From: an uncultured Collinsella sp.
GTDB taxonomy: Bacteria; Actinomycetota; Coriobacteriia; Coriobacteriales; Coriobacteriaceae
NCBI GenBank assembly: GCA_958435545.1
Contig: CAUBGU010000025.1
Coordinates: 1 to 18,466, forward strand
Direction of reading: 5' to 3'
Length of the DNA stretch: 18,466 bases
The notes below the pieces were generated by a model. That model was not told the DNA's origin and did no database searches. It saw only the letters and a list, made by a program, of their open reading frames with translations. Positions 5,723 to 13,680 of the stretch are shown here, piece after piece; the first letter of the stretch is position 1, and each line of letters begins with the position of its first letter. A program made the translations under genes and the position numbers.

Positions 5723-6865
5723 GTGATCTGCCCGCATTGCCTTAAGACTATCGAGGACGGCGCCTCGTTCTGCCCCTACTGCAACGCCTATGTGGGTCCG
5801 GGCGATGGTCCCGAGCACACCGAGTTCGTGTTCTGTGAGGGCTGCGGTGCCCGTCTTTCTCCGCATGATCGCACGTGCCCAAAATGCGGACGCCCTGCTC
5901 CGGGTATCCTCTCCGAGGACGCGGCCGCATCCGACCTGGCAGCGGGCCGCACGGCGGGCTTTCCGCGCCTAACGCAAGAGCAGATCGATACCGAGGTGCC
6001 TCATGCGCCCGCCTCGGCTGCCGCGGTTCTTTCGGACGCCGCCGATCCTAACGAGACCTGCGTGCTGCCGGCTTTCGATAAGGATTTCGGTATCCCCAAG
6101 GTCGATATTCCCACGCCCGTTTCCCTGCATGACGATGCTCAAAAACCCAAGCGCAAGGTGCATCCCGACGAGGACGCCTATCACAAGCACAAGCGTCATA
6201 TCCCCAAGCCGCTCATCGTCATCGCGGTACTTGCCGTCGTTTGCGGCGGTGCCTATTGGTTCGTGACGACCGATCCCATGGGTGTCATGCCTGGCTTCTA
6301 CGACCAGTTTGGCCAAGCTGCACAAACCACCTTCCCCACGCGCCAAAAGGGCGAGGCGACTGAGGACGATACCAAGCAAGACGATTCTGCCGAGGTGGTC
6401 CAGGAAGAAACCGTGCTGACCGATGATCAGCTCTATACCAGGCTCGACGGTCTGTATCAGACCATCGTGTCCTACGGTGACGAGGACCAGATCGGCGAGG
6501 TCATCGATTCCTTTAACAACGGCTATCTCCGAACGCCGCTGTCCACCCGCCAGGAGCTGTCGCAGAGTGCCTACGCCCTGCGCGACCAGATCAAAAAGAC
6601 GCAAGATGAGCTTAACAACCTTAAGTATCAGGACGATACGGTCTATGCGGACGACATCGCCCACTTAAAGCAGCTTGCCGAGTGGATGTACGAGCGTGTC
6701 GACGTGATCTGTCAGAGCTGGGACATCTCGCTGGCCATTCCCGATGGTGAGTCGATGAGTTCCCACCAAAGCGATATCCTGGCGCCCATCGCGCAGGGCG
6801 GCAACAGCGCACTGAACCAGTACGACGCCAATGTGGGTTCCTGGAAGCCGCAGCAGCGTTCCTAA
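5723..6865 (+). CDS. Double zinc-ribbon, single-pass membrane protein of unknown function
   Basis: 380 residues from GTG 5723, chosen for AGAGGA at 5713-5718 and because the product then begins directly at the first zinc-binding Cys. A TTG at 5693 in the same frame lacks a ribosome site. Two zinc ribbons are visible: C3-x2-C6 with C17-x2-C20, and C38-x2-C41 with C52-x2-C55. Residues about 60-160 are a flexible linker turning basic and His-rich (K-R-K, H-K-H-K-R-H). One membrane helix lies at about 163-181. After an acidic linker (about 210-230), residues 235-330 are helical and probably outside the cell. N-terminal zinc ribbons followed by a membrane helix are common in Gram-positive and actinobacterial proteins of unknown role. 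No enzyme motif is seen. Confidence 0.8.
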   Translation: MICPHCLKTIEDGASFCPYCNAYVGPGDGPEHTEFVFCEGCGARLSPHDRTCPKCGRPAPGILSEDAAASDLAAGRTAGFPRLTQEQIDTEVPHAPASAAAVLSDAADPNETCVLPAFDKDFGIPKVDIPTPVSLHDDAQKPKRKVHPDEDAYHKHKRHIPKPLIVIAVLAVVCGGAYWFVTTDPMGVMPGFYDQFGQAAQTTFPTRQKGEATEDDTKQDDSAEVVQEETVLTDDQLYTRLDGLYQTIVSYGDEDQIGEVIDSFNNGYLRTPLSTRQELSQSAYALRDQIKKTQDELNNLKYQDDTVYADDIAHLKQLAEWMYERVDVICQSWDISLAIPDGESMSSHQSDILAPIAQGGNSALNQYDANVGSWKPQQRS

Positions 6866-6903
6866 AATTAGTTCGCCATAGTCGGCATAACCTACGTGCG
6901 CAA

Positions 6904-6933
6904 TTGATGTAAGCGCATGCTTATTGCTACAAT
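6904..6933 (+). promoter_or_regulatory. Sigma70-type promoter for the cyclophilin-TPR operon
   Basis: TTGATG (-35, 6904-6909) and TACAAT (-10, 6928-6933) are 18 nt apart, the best promoter match in the window. Transcription would start near 6940, about 33 nt before the cyclophilin ATG. The region between the zinc-ribbon stop and this site shows no terminator hairpin with a T-tract. Confidence 0.65.
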
Positions 6934-6972
6934 TCGTACAAATATGCTTTAAACGCACGAGGAAGGAACCAC

Positions 6973-7515
6973 ATGTTTGGTTTTAAGAAAGAGCTCTACA
7001 CGCCCGAGTATCAGCTTGCCGGCGACGAGTGCGCCGTTATCGAGACGTCGAAGGGTACCATCAAGGTCAAGTTTGACGGCGAGGGCGCTCCCATTCATGT
7101 CGCGAACTTCTGCGAGCTTTCTACGATGGGCTTCTATGATGGCCTTAAGTTCCATCGCTATGTGCCCGGTTTTGTCATCCAGGGCGGCGACCCCAATACC
7201 CGCGATATGTCCGGCGCCGACGTCGCCGCTGGTCTTGAGGGCCCCGACGGCATGCCCGGTACCGGTGGCCCCGGCTACTGCATCAAGGGCGAGTTTGCCA
7301 CCAATCCGCGCAACAGCCATGTCGATGGTGCCCTTGCCATGGCACGCTCCATGGACCCCGATTCCGCGGGTTCGCAGTTCTACTTCTGCCTGGGCGCCCA
7401 GCATAACCTCGATTCCGGTTACACCGTCTTTGGTACCACGGTCGAGGGTCTCGATGTGATTTCGCAGCTGCGTGCCGGCGACGAGATCGTCCATGTCGAG
7501 ATCGTTCACGAGTAA
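6973..7515 (+). CDS. Cyclophilin-type peptidyl-prolyl cis-trans isomerase
   Basis: 180 residues, speeding cis-trans isomerisation of bonds before proline. The cyclophilin core is clear: F60-H61-R62 with the catalytic Arg, F-V-I-Q-G-G (67-72), G-A-L-A-M-A-R-S (119-126), S-Q-F-Y-F (134-138) and Y-T-V-F-G (150-154). There is no signal peptide or membrane helix, so it is a cytoplasmic PpiB-like enzyme. Start ATG 6973 has AGGAAGGA at 6960-6967 (5 nt spacer) and a strong promoter upstream. The next gene begins 11 nt after the stop, indicating cotranscription with the TPR protein. Length is typical of bacterial single-domain cyclophilins. A general protein-folding role is likely; no specific client can be deduced. 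Confidence 0.93.
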   Translation: MFGFKKELYTPEYQLAGDECAVIETSKGTIKVKFDGEGAPIHVANFCELSTMGFYDGLKFHRYVPGFVIQGGDPNTRDMSGADVAAGLEGPDGMPGTGGPGYCIKGEFATNPRNSHVDGALAMARSMDPDSAGSQFYFCLGAQHNLDSGYTVFGTTVEGLDVISQLRAGDEIVHVEIVHE

Positions 7516-7526
7516 AGGGGACTTCC

Positions 7527-8831
7527 TTGAATAGCCAGCTGATCCAACAGGGCCGCGCCGCTTACCGCGCGGGTGATTTTTCCGCTGCAGCCCAGATGCT
7601 TGGGGCGGCAAAGACTCCCGATGAGATTATGGGCGAGGCCGATCACCTTCGTGGCAACGCCTTGATGCACCTGGGCATGTATGCCGAGGCCGCCGAGGCT
7701 TATGCTGCCGCCCTCAACGACGGCACCTACGGCAAGCGCGGCGCGCTGCTCACCAACCGCGGCAAGGCGCTCGCCGCCGTGGGCGACTACACGACGGCCG
7801 CCCAGGCGTTCTCTGCTGCTACGCAGGATGCTTCCTATGCCACGCCGTTCAAGGCCTATCTGGGCCTGGGCAATGCGCTGTTCCAGTCGGGCGATTATGC
7901 CAACGCAGGTACTGCCTTCCGTCAGGCTGCCATCGACGGCGCCAATCCGGCCCCTGCCGCCGCACTCGGCGAGCTCGGTTGTTGCTTCATTAAGCTCGGT
8001 CGTCCGGCGGATGCCGTGGAGACCTACCGTACGGCTATCGACTTTGCCGGTCCCCGTGACGACACGCGCGCGCTCAACGCCGGCATGGGTCAGGCGCTTT
8101 CTGCCGCCGGCCGTCCCTCCGACGCACTCGACGCCTTTAACGCCGCTACTGCCGATGGCATCTACCAGCTCACCTCTGAGCAGGCCGATGAGCTTGCCCG
8201 CGTGCACGATTCGCTTGCCGCGCTGTCTGCCCAGACGGCTATGGCCACGGCTCCGGCGCCCGCGATGGACGCTCCCGCCGTCGATCCGCTCGATCCTACG
8301 GGCGCGACCGGTCAGTTTATGCCCGATCCCTCGGACACCGGCTTCTTTACACTGTCCGAGTCCGAGATGGTCCAGCAGGACCGTCAGGATCGTAAGCAGG
8401 CCAAGGTCCGTCGTCGCCATCGCCACACGGGTCTCAAAGTCTTCATCGTGCTGCTTCTGCTCATTTTGATTGCTGCGGGCGGTCTGGGCTTTGCCTACAC
8501 GCGCGGCTTTGGCTTCCCGTCTCAGGAGTCTATCGTTACCGATCTGTTCCAGGCTGCCGGCGACGGTGACACCGCAAAGGCCGAGTCTTGCCTGGCCTCG
8601 AGCCTGTCCGAGGACGCCAAGTCGATGATCATCTCCTCGATTCCGCAGGGTGCCACCGTGTCCGTCGAGGGCATGGATCAGTCCATGACCGAGACGACCG
8701 CCAAGGTGAAGGCATCGCTGTCCAAGGGCGGCGAGCAGGAGTACACCGTCAAATTCGTGCGCTCCGACAACCATATCGGCTGGGCCGTTTCCTCGCTTGA
8801 TATGGATTTCTCGGCTGCTGACAACCAGTAG
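7527..8831 (+). CDS. TPR-repeat single-pass membrane protein of unknown function
   Basis: 434 residues from TTG 7527, with AAAGGGGA at 7514-7521 (5 nt spacer) overlapping the cyclophilin stop. Residues about 4-235 are Ala-rich helical hairpins with TPR spacing (for example Y-R-A-G-D-F-S-A-A-A, V-G-D-Y-T-T-A-A, S-G-D-Y-A-N-A-G, L-G-R-P-A-D-A-V, A-G-R-P-S-D-A-L), enough for five to six repeats. An acidic linker and a very basic stretch (K-V-R-R-R-H-R-H, 293-300) precede one membrane helix at about 303-324. Residues 330-430 form a small domain of helix plus beta strands, probably outside the cell, with the look of DUF4878-type domains. TPRs would thus be cytoplasmic scaffolds. Its function is unknown; a hairpin follows 22 nt after the stop. 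Confidence 0.85.
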   Translation: MNSQLIQQGRAAYRAGDFSAAAQMLGAAKTPDEIMGEADHLRGNALMHLGMYAEAAEAYAAALNDGTYGKRGALLTNRGKALAAVGDYTTAAQAFSAATQDASYATPFKAYLGLGNALFQSGDYANAGTAFRQAAIDGANPAPAAALGELGCCFIKLGRPADAVETYRTAIDFAGPRDDTRALNAGMGQALSAAGRPSDALDAFNAATADGIYQLTSEQADELARVHDSLAALSAQTAMATAPAPAMDAPAVDPLDPTGATGQFMPDPSDTGFFTLSESEMVQQDRQDRKQAKVRRRHRHTGLKVFIVLLLLILIAAGGLGFAYTRGFGFPSQESIVTDLFQAAGDGDTAKAESCLASSLSEDAKSMIISSIPQGATVSVEGMDQSMTETTAKVKASLSKGGEQEYTVKFVRSDNHIGWAVSSLDMDFSAADNQ

Positions 8832-8853
8832 TGACCTTATGGGATTTAGCTTT

Positions 8854-8886
8854 GCCCGGCGCTTCACCGCAAGTGAGGTGCCGGGC
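8854..8886 (+). terminator. Long hairpin between the TPR gene and mreB, possible weak terminator
   Basis: GCCCGGC (8854-8860) pairs with GCCGGGC (8880-8886), and the pairing continues inward through a G-T wobble and CTTCAC/GTGAGG, giving 14 uninterrupted base pairs around a CGCAA loop. Only TTG follows, so it lacks the T-tract of a classical terminator. It starts 22 nt after the TPR stop and ends about 60 nt before mreB. It may work as a poor or factor-assisted terminator or as a 3'-end stabiliser. Confidence 0.5.
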
Positions 8887-8895
8887 TTGCGCTAG

Positions 8896-8901
8896 TATCA
8901 T
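8896..8901 (+). promoter_or_regulatory. Possible -10 of the mre operon promoter
   Basis: TATCAT at 8896-8901 matches five of six consensus bases and lies 45 nt before the mreB TTG. It sits between two CTAG tetramers (8892-8895 and 8905-8908). No recognisable -35 is present at the right distance, because that position falls inside the upstream hairpin; an activator or alternative sigma factor would be needed if it is used. Confidence 0.4.
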
Positions 8902-8946
8902 GAACTAGTAGTTTTCCAGCAATCATCCAACACATCAGGAGTTGCG

Positions 8947-9990
8947 TTGTTTTCTTTGATGGATATGTTCTTCGGTAGCTATGCGGGCGATCTTGCCATC
9001 GACCTCGGCACCGCAAATACGCTTGTCTCCGTGCGCGGCAAGGGCATCGTCATTCGCGAGCCCTCTGTTGTCGCCATCGACAAGAACGACGAGCGCATCC
9101 TGGCGGTCGGCATCGAGGCAAAGCGCATGCTCGGCCGTACGCCCGGCAACATTGTGGCCGTTCGTCCCCTGAAGGACGGCGTCATCGCCGACTTCGATGT
9201 TACCGAGGCTATGCTTCGCTACTTTATCGACAAGGCTTCCGAGAAGCGCTATCCGTGGACCCCGCGTCCGCGCGTTGTCGTCTGCGTTCCCTCCGGCGTC
9301 ACGTCGGTCGAGAAGCGTGCTGTCTTTGAGGCCACGATCCAGGCTGGCGCTCGCCAGGCCTACCTGATCGAGGAGCCCATGGCTGCCGCTATCGGCGCCG
9401 ATCTGCCCGTCGAGGAACCCACCGGCTCCATGGTCATCGACATCGGTGGCGGTACCACCGAGGTTGCCGTTATCGCTATGGGTGGCATCGTCGTCTCGCA
9501 GTCCATCCGTATTGCCGGCGACGAGTTCGATCAGGCCATCCTCACGCACGTTCGTGATGCCTACAACTTGGCCATCGGCGAGCGTACGGCAGAGGACATC
9601 AAGATCAAGGTCGGCTCCGCCGTGCCGCTCAAGGACGAGCTCGACGTCGAGGTCAACGGCCGCGACGTGATCACCGGTCTGCCCAAGACCGTGCGCATCG
9701 AGAGCGAGGAGATTCGTCGCGCGCTCAACAAGCCGCTCGACGAGATGGCCAAGGCCGTCAAGGACGCACTCGACGCTACGCCTCCCGATCTTGCCTCGGA
9801 CCTTATGTACTACGGTATTTTGCTGACTGGTGGCGGCGCGCTGCTGCGCGGTCTCGACGTGCGCCTGCGCGATGAGACCGGTGTTTCGGTCAACGTCAGC
9901 CCCACGGCGCTCGATAACGTCGTTAACGGCTGTGCCCGCGTGCTCGAGGCCAATGCGTTTGATGGCGGCTTCGTCCAGACCAATGCTTAA
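8947..9990 (+). CDS. mreB: Rod shape-determining protein MreB (bacterial actin)
   Basis: 347 residues from TTG 8947 with AGGAG at 8937-8941; ATG 8959 is the alternative start. MreB polymerises with ATP on the inner face of the membrane and guides the elongasome around the cell. The actin-fold nucleotide motifs are intact: phosphate 1 D19-L-G-T-A-N-T, catalytic Glu in E142-E-P-M-A-A-A, phosphate 2 D165-I-G-G-G-T-T-E, and adenosine motif L-T-G-G-G-A-L-L-R-G (293-302). The N-terminal M-x-M-F-F-G segment is hydrophobic and could be a membrane-insertion patch as in other MreBs. Length is typical. It heads a cluster in the order mreB-mreC-mreD-PBP2-rodA, the classic order of the elongation operon, with 21 nt to mreC. 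Confidence 0.98.
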   Translation: MFSLMDMFFGSYAGDLAIDLGTANTLVSVRGKGIVIREPSVVAIDKNDERILAVGIEAKRMLGRTPGNIVAVRPLKDGVIADFDVTEAMLRYFIDKASEKRYPWTPRPRVVVCVPSGVTSVEKRAVFEATIQAGARQAYLIEEPMAAAIGADLPVEEPTGSMVIDIGGGTTEVAVIAMGGIVVSQSIRIAGDEFDQAILTHVRDAYNLAIGERTAEDIKIKVGSAVPLKDELDVEVNGRDVITGLPKTVRIESEEIRRALNKPLDEMAKAVKDALDATPPDLASDLMYYGILLTGGGALLRGLDVRLRDETGVSVNVSPTALDNVVNGCARVLEANAFDGGFVQTNA

Positions 9991-10011
9991 TTTCCAAAAG
10001 GTGGATTCCAT

Positions 10012-11010
10012 TTGGCACGATCTTCGGGTTTCTCCACAAATCTGAATACCAAGCGACAATCAACGGGTATGCGCCCGTTGATTGTTTTCAGCCTGATTTC
10101 GGTGTTGCTGCTCACGTTTTACATCCGCGAGGGCGAGGCAGGACCGATTCATGCCGTGCGTTCGGGCGTGACGACGATTACCTCGCCGGTGCGCTTTGTG
10201 GGCTCGGCTGTGGCGGCCCCCTTCAATGCGATCGGCAACGTGTTCTCTAACCTTACGGCGTCGCAGGACACGCTTGACGAGCTTAAGAAGCAAAACGAGG
10301 AGCTGACCTCTAAGGTTGCTGAGCTCTCCGAGGCTCAAAAGACCGCCGAGCGTCTGGAGGGGCTGGTCGGCCTGCAGTCGACCTACAACCTCAAATCGAC
10401 CGCTGCTCGTATCGTTGGTGCCTCCGGCGATGCCTGGACCTCGACCGTTACCATCGACAAGGGCTCTGCCGACGGCCTTACCATTAACATGCCCGTGACG
10501 AGTTCTGCCGGTGTTATCGGTCAGATTATCGAGGTATCGGCCAAGACCTCTACCGTGCGCCTTATTGGCGACGAGAACTCGGGTGTGTCCGCCATGGTAC
10601 AGGACACGCGCGCCCAGGGCATGCTGCAGGGTCAGGCTGACGGCACGTTGCGTCTTGAGTACGTGAGCGTCGACTCCGATGTTAAGGTTGGCGACATCAT
10701 CGTGACCTCGGGCATTGGCGGTGTATTCCCCAAGGGTCTACCGCTCGGCACCGTCTCGTCGGTTGAGAAGTCGGCAAACGACGTGTACTACACCATTGTG
10801 GTGCGCGCTCAGACCACGGCCGAGAACAACGAGGAAGTGCTGGTCATCACCTCGCTGACCGACGAACAGTCGGCTTCGGATGAGGACGTGAGCACCGCTA
10901 ATAGCACGCCGCAGGGAACGTCGCGCGACGCTGCGACCAAGACGAAGGACGAGAGTTCGGATGACAGTTCCGACGCGTCCGAGACGACCGATTCCGGCTC
11001 GAGCGAATAG
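10012..11010 (+). CDS. mreC: Rod shape-determining protein MreC
   Basis: 332 residues from TTG 10012, with AAGGTGG at 9998-10004 (7 nt spacer). MreC is a bitopic protein whose extracytoplasmic part binds PBP2 and helps activate the RodA-PBP2 pair. A short cytoplasmic N-terminus is followed by one membrane helix (about 20-39), a coiled coil (about 80-117, D-E-L-K-K-Q-N-E-E-L region) and the two beta-rich MreC domains (about 125-285). These include the typical G-x-V-I-G motif (S-A-G-V-I-G-Q, 164-170) and a V-G-D-x-I-V-T-S-G-I-G segment near 227-237. The last 45 or so residues are a disordered Ser/Thr/Asp/Glu tail. Gene order and short spacing support elongasome membership. Confidence 0.96.
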   Translation: MARSSGFSTNLNTKRQSTGMRPLIVFSLISVLLLTFYIREGEAGPIHAVRSGVTTITSPVRFVGSAVAAPFNAIGNVFSNLTASQDTLDELKKQNEELTSKVAELSEAQKTAERLEGLVGLQSTYNLKSTAARIVGASGDAWTSTVTIDKGSADGLTINMPVTSSAGVIGQIIEVSAKTSTVRLIGDENSGVSAMVQDTRAQGMLQGQADGTLRLEYVSVDSDVKVGDIIVTSGIGGVFPKGLPLGTVSSVEKSANDVYYTIVVRAQTTAENNEEVLVITSLTDEQSASDEDVSTANSTPQGTSRDAATKTKDESSDDSSDASETTDSGSSE

Positions 11011-11021
11011 GGGGCATGTCC

Positions 11022-11588
11022 ATGGATCTACACGAGCAGGGGATGAGCTCCCGTACGTTTGTAATCGCCGCCATCGTGTGCGTGCTGCTGCAGGCAGGCC
11101 TGGCACCGCAGATCTCCATTGCGGGCGGTCGCGTCAACTTCATGATTATCCTGGTGTGCCTAAGCGTGTTCTCGGGCGACCCGACCCGTGCCGTCGTGTG
11201 CGGTTTTTGCAGCGGCTTGTTCTATGACCTGTCCGCTGCCGTGCCGGTGGGCGTTATGTCGCTCCTGCTGACCGTGGGTTCTTTTGCCCTGGTGCACAGC
11301 GCCGTCGGTCAGACGGGCGGTACCCCGAGTGCGCGCGGCGTCACTGTGGGCGCCTTCGCGCTCGTCATTAATGTGATCTACAGCATCGTCTTGCTGTTTA
11401 TGGGTTTGGAGACGAGCTTTGTCGTGGCGATCTTCGGCCATGCGCTGCCGTCCTCGATCCTGACGGGTCTGGTTGCCATTCCGTTTTTGATGTCCGGCGT
11501 CGTGCCGCAGTCCGGCTATGGATTCTCCGCACGTGGCGGACGCCAGACGGGTATGCGCTTTAAGCCCAAGACCCGTAAGCTCAAATAG
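11022..11588 (+). CDS. mreD: Rod shape-determining protein MreD
   Basis: 188 residues if begun at ATG 11022, where G11010-G11014 gives a purine-rich ribosome site 7 nt upstream; ATG 11016 in the same frame is too close to that site. MreD is a multi-pass membrane subunit of the elongasome linking MreC to the enzyme complex. About five hydrophobic segments are present, with the family motif C-G-F-C-S-G-L-F-Y-D-L near residues 60-70, followed by a P-x-G-V-M-S-L loop. The C-terminus is basic (R-F-K-P-K-T-R-K-L-K) and cytoplasmic by the positive-inside rule. Sequence conservation in MreD is low, so gene order contributes to the call. The next gene starts 13 nt after its stop. Confidence 0.93.
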   Translation: MDLHEQGMSSRTFVIAAIVCVLLQAGLAPQISIAGGRVNFMIILVCLSVFSGDPTRAVVCGFCSGLFYDLSAAVPVGVMSLLLTVGSFALVHSAVGQTGGTPSARGVTVGAFALVINVIYSIVLLFMGLETSFVVAIFGHALPSSILTGLVAIPFLMSGVVPQSGYGFSARGGRQTGMRFKPKTRKLK

Positions 11589-11601
11589 GGGAGGCCCGTA
11601 G

Positions 11602-13671
11602 ATGTCTTCCCAGATGACGGTTATTATCGCCGGTATCGTGCTGGTTGTGGCCATCGTGGTCGCGTTGGTCATCATGCGTCGTGGCGATTCCCGTTTTACC
11701 TACGATACGCAGCATGGAACGGCCCCGCGCGCCACCGAGGGCGAGGGCAATACCGCGGCGACCGCCTTTAAGGGCCGCTTTTCCATCCTCACCACGGGTG
11801 TGGGCGCGATGTTTGCGGCACTTGCCGTCAAGCTGTGGGGCATGCAGATGGTCTCGTCGGACTATTACGAGAAGCAGGCCAATAGCAATCAGACTCGCAC
11901 CGTTACCACACCCGCTGTGCGCGGCCGCATCCTCGACCGCAATGGCGTGGCGCTTGTCCAGAACCGTCCCTCACTTGCTGTCGTGGCCTACCGCGACCTT
12001 GCCGAGGATGAGATCCTGGTTCGCCATCTTGCCAACGTGCTTGGAATGCCTTACGTGGCGGTCCTTCGCAATATTCAGGACAATACAGAGGGCGCTCAGA
12101 GCCTGCATACCATCGCGACGGACGTCCGTCGCTCCACGGTTGCCTATATTCAGGAGCATGCCGGCGAGTTCCCGGGCGTCAAGATTGCCGAGCGTACCGA
12201 GCGCCAGTATCCATATGGCGAGACGGCATGCCATATCTTGGGCTATACCGGCACCATTACCTCCGAGCAGCTCGAGGCCCAGAATAAGAAAACCTCTGGG
12301 GATGATGATGCTTCTGCTGGCAAGATTACGTACCAGTCGGGCGATATCGTGGGCCAGGCGGGCGTTGAGAGCTACTACGAAAACCTGCTGCAGGGTATTC
12401 GTGGCGAGCAGACCGTCAAGGTCGATGCCTCGGGCAATGTGACCGGTCAGGCCGGCGCCGTGCCCGCGAAGGCCGGCTCCGACATTAAGCTCACGCTCGA
12501 CCTTAAGATCCAACAGGCCTGCGAGACGGCACTGGCGAGCGCTATCGAGCTTGCCAAGACCACTGGCTACAGCAATGCCGGCAACGGCGCTGTGGTGTGT
12601 CTCGATCCCAACAATGGCGAGATCCTGGGCATGGCGAGCGAGCCCAAGTTCGATCCGTCCGTCTTTATCGGCGGCGTCTCAAATGACGTGTGGACCGAGC
12701 TCAATGATGACAAGGGTTCGCACCCGCTGCTCAACCGCGCCATTAGCGGACAGTACATGTCGGCTTCGACCATCAAGCCGCTCTCGGCACTGGCCGGTCT
12801 TGAGTTTGGAACCTACACGTCGGGGCAGACGACCAACTGCACGGGCTATTGGACGGGTCTGGGCAAGTCGTGGGGCAAGTACTGCTGGCTGCATTCCGGC
12901 CACGGCACCATGACGCTGCAGTCGGGTATCGCCAACTCGTGCGACCCCGTCTTCTACGACATGGGTAAGGCGTTCTTTTATGACGAGCAACATCCCGAGG
13001 GCCTGCAGGAGGTCTTTCGTCGCTGGGGCCTAGGCAAGACCTGCGGTATCGATCTGCCGAGTGAGGGCGCGGGTCGTATTCCCGATGCCGAATGGAAAGA
13101 GTCATACTTCACCGACGCCTCTGCCGAGGACCGCAAGTGGAATGCCGGCGATATGACCAACATTGCTATCGGCCAGGGCGACATCCTGGTGACGCCCCTG
13201 CAGATGGCGTGCGCCTATATGGGTCTTGCCAACGGCGGCAAACAGTACGTGCCTCACGTATTTTTGTCTGCCGTGTCGCGCGATGGCGACGGCGATGCCT
13301 ATAAGTACAATGGCAAGGGCAAGAAGAAGCGCCTGGAGGCCAAGATCAACAGCGATTCGGATTTGGCTCTTGTTCGCAACGGCATGCACGACGTGATTTA
13401 CACGGCATCGACGTCCCTGGCGGCGCACTTTGGCACCCTGACGCCGCAGGTATACGGCAAGTCGGGCACGGGCGAGAAAAGTGGCGAGGACGAATACGCG
13501 TGGTTCTGCGCCTATGCACCGGCCGATGATCCCAAGTATGTCATCGCTACCGTCCTGGAGCAGGGCGGCGGTGGCTCAGATACCGCGATGCATGTCGTGC
13601 GCGACGTGCTCGGCGTGATTTATGACGAGCCCGATACCTCTTCGGCCTCGGGCGATTCTTCGGTTCGATAG
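11602..13671 (+). CDS. mrdA: Penicillin-binding protein 2, elongation-specific class B transpeptidase
   Basis: 689 residues from ATG 11602 with GGGGAGG at 11588-11594. It crosslinks peptidoglycan made by RodA during lateral growth. There are two N-terminal hydrophobic helices (about 5-25 and 60-83), then the pedestal/dimerisation domain (about 100-290, beginning R-G-R-I-L-D-R-N-G) and the transpeptidase (about 325-670). Active-site motifs: S389-T-I-K392 with the acyl-accepting Ser389, S446-C-D448 in place of S-x-N (Asp is also found here in other PBP2s), and K620-S-G-T. There are no PASTA domains. The first helix is extra compared with the usual single anchor, and a basic turn (M-R-R-G) after it suggests the chain returns to the cytoplasm before the second helix. 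Its place between mreD and rodA identifies it as PBP2 rather than a divisome PBP. Confidence 0.96.
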   Translation: MSSQMTVIIAGIVLVVAIVVALVIMRRGDSRFTYDTQHGTAPRATEGEGNTAATAFKGRFSILTTGVGAMFAALAVKLWGMQMVSSDYYEKQANSNQTRTVTTPAVRGRILDRNGVALVQNRPSLAVVAYRDLAEDEILVRHLANVLGMPYVAVLRNIQDNTEGAQSLHTIATDVRRSTVAYIQEHAGEFPGVKIAERTERQYPYGETACHILGYTGTITSEQLEAQNKKTSGDDDASAGKITYQSGDIVGQAGVESYYENLLQGIRGEQTVKVDASGNVTGQAGAVPAKAGSDIKLTLDLKIQQACETALASAIELAKTTGYSNAGNGAVVCLDPNNGEILGMASEPKFDPSVFIGGVSNDVWTELNDDKGSHPLLNRAISGQYMSASTIKPLSALAGLEFGTYTSGQTTNCTGYWTGLGKSWGKYCWLHSGHGTMTLQSGIANSCDPVFYDMGKAFFYDEQHPEGLQEVFRRWGLGKTCGIDLPSEGAGRIPDAEWKESYFTDASAEDRKWNAGDMTNIAIGQGDILVTPLQMACAYMGLANGGKQYVPHVFLSAVSRDGDGDAYKYNGKGKKKRLEAKINSDSDLALVRNGMHDVIYTASTSLAAHFGTLTPQVYGKSGTGEKSGEDEYAWFCAYAPADDPKYVIATVLEQGGGGSDTAMHVVRDVLGVIYDEPDTSSASGDSSVR

Positions 13672-13680
13672 GAGGTTGCG

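Noticed and set aside
7506..8867. 453-codon open frame on the minus strand opposite the TPR gene
   Set aside because: It is antisense to a protein with clear TPR repeats and a membrane helix, and its product is a low-complexity Gly/Arg/His/Leu mix without a domain. High GC content makes long antisense frames common here.
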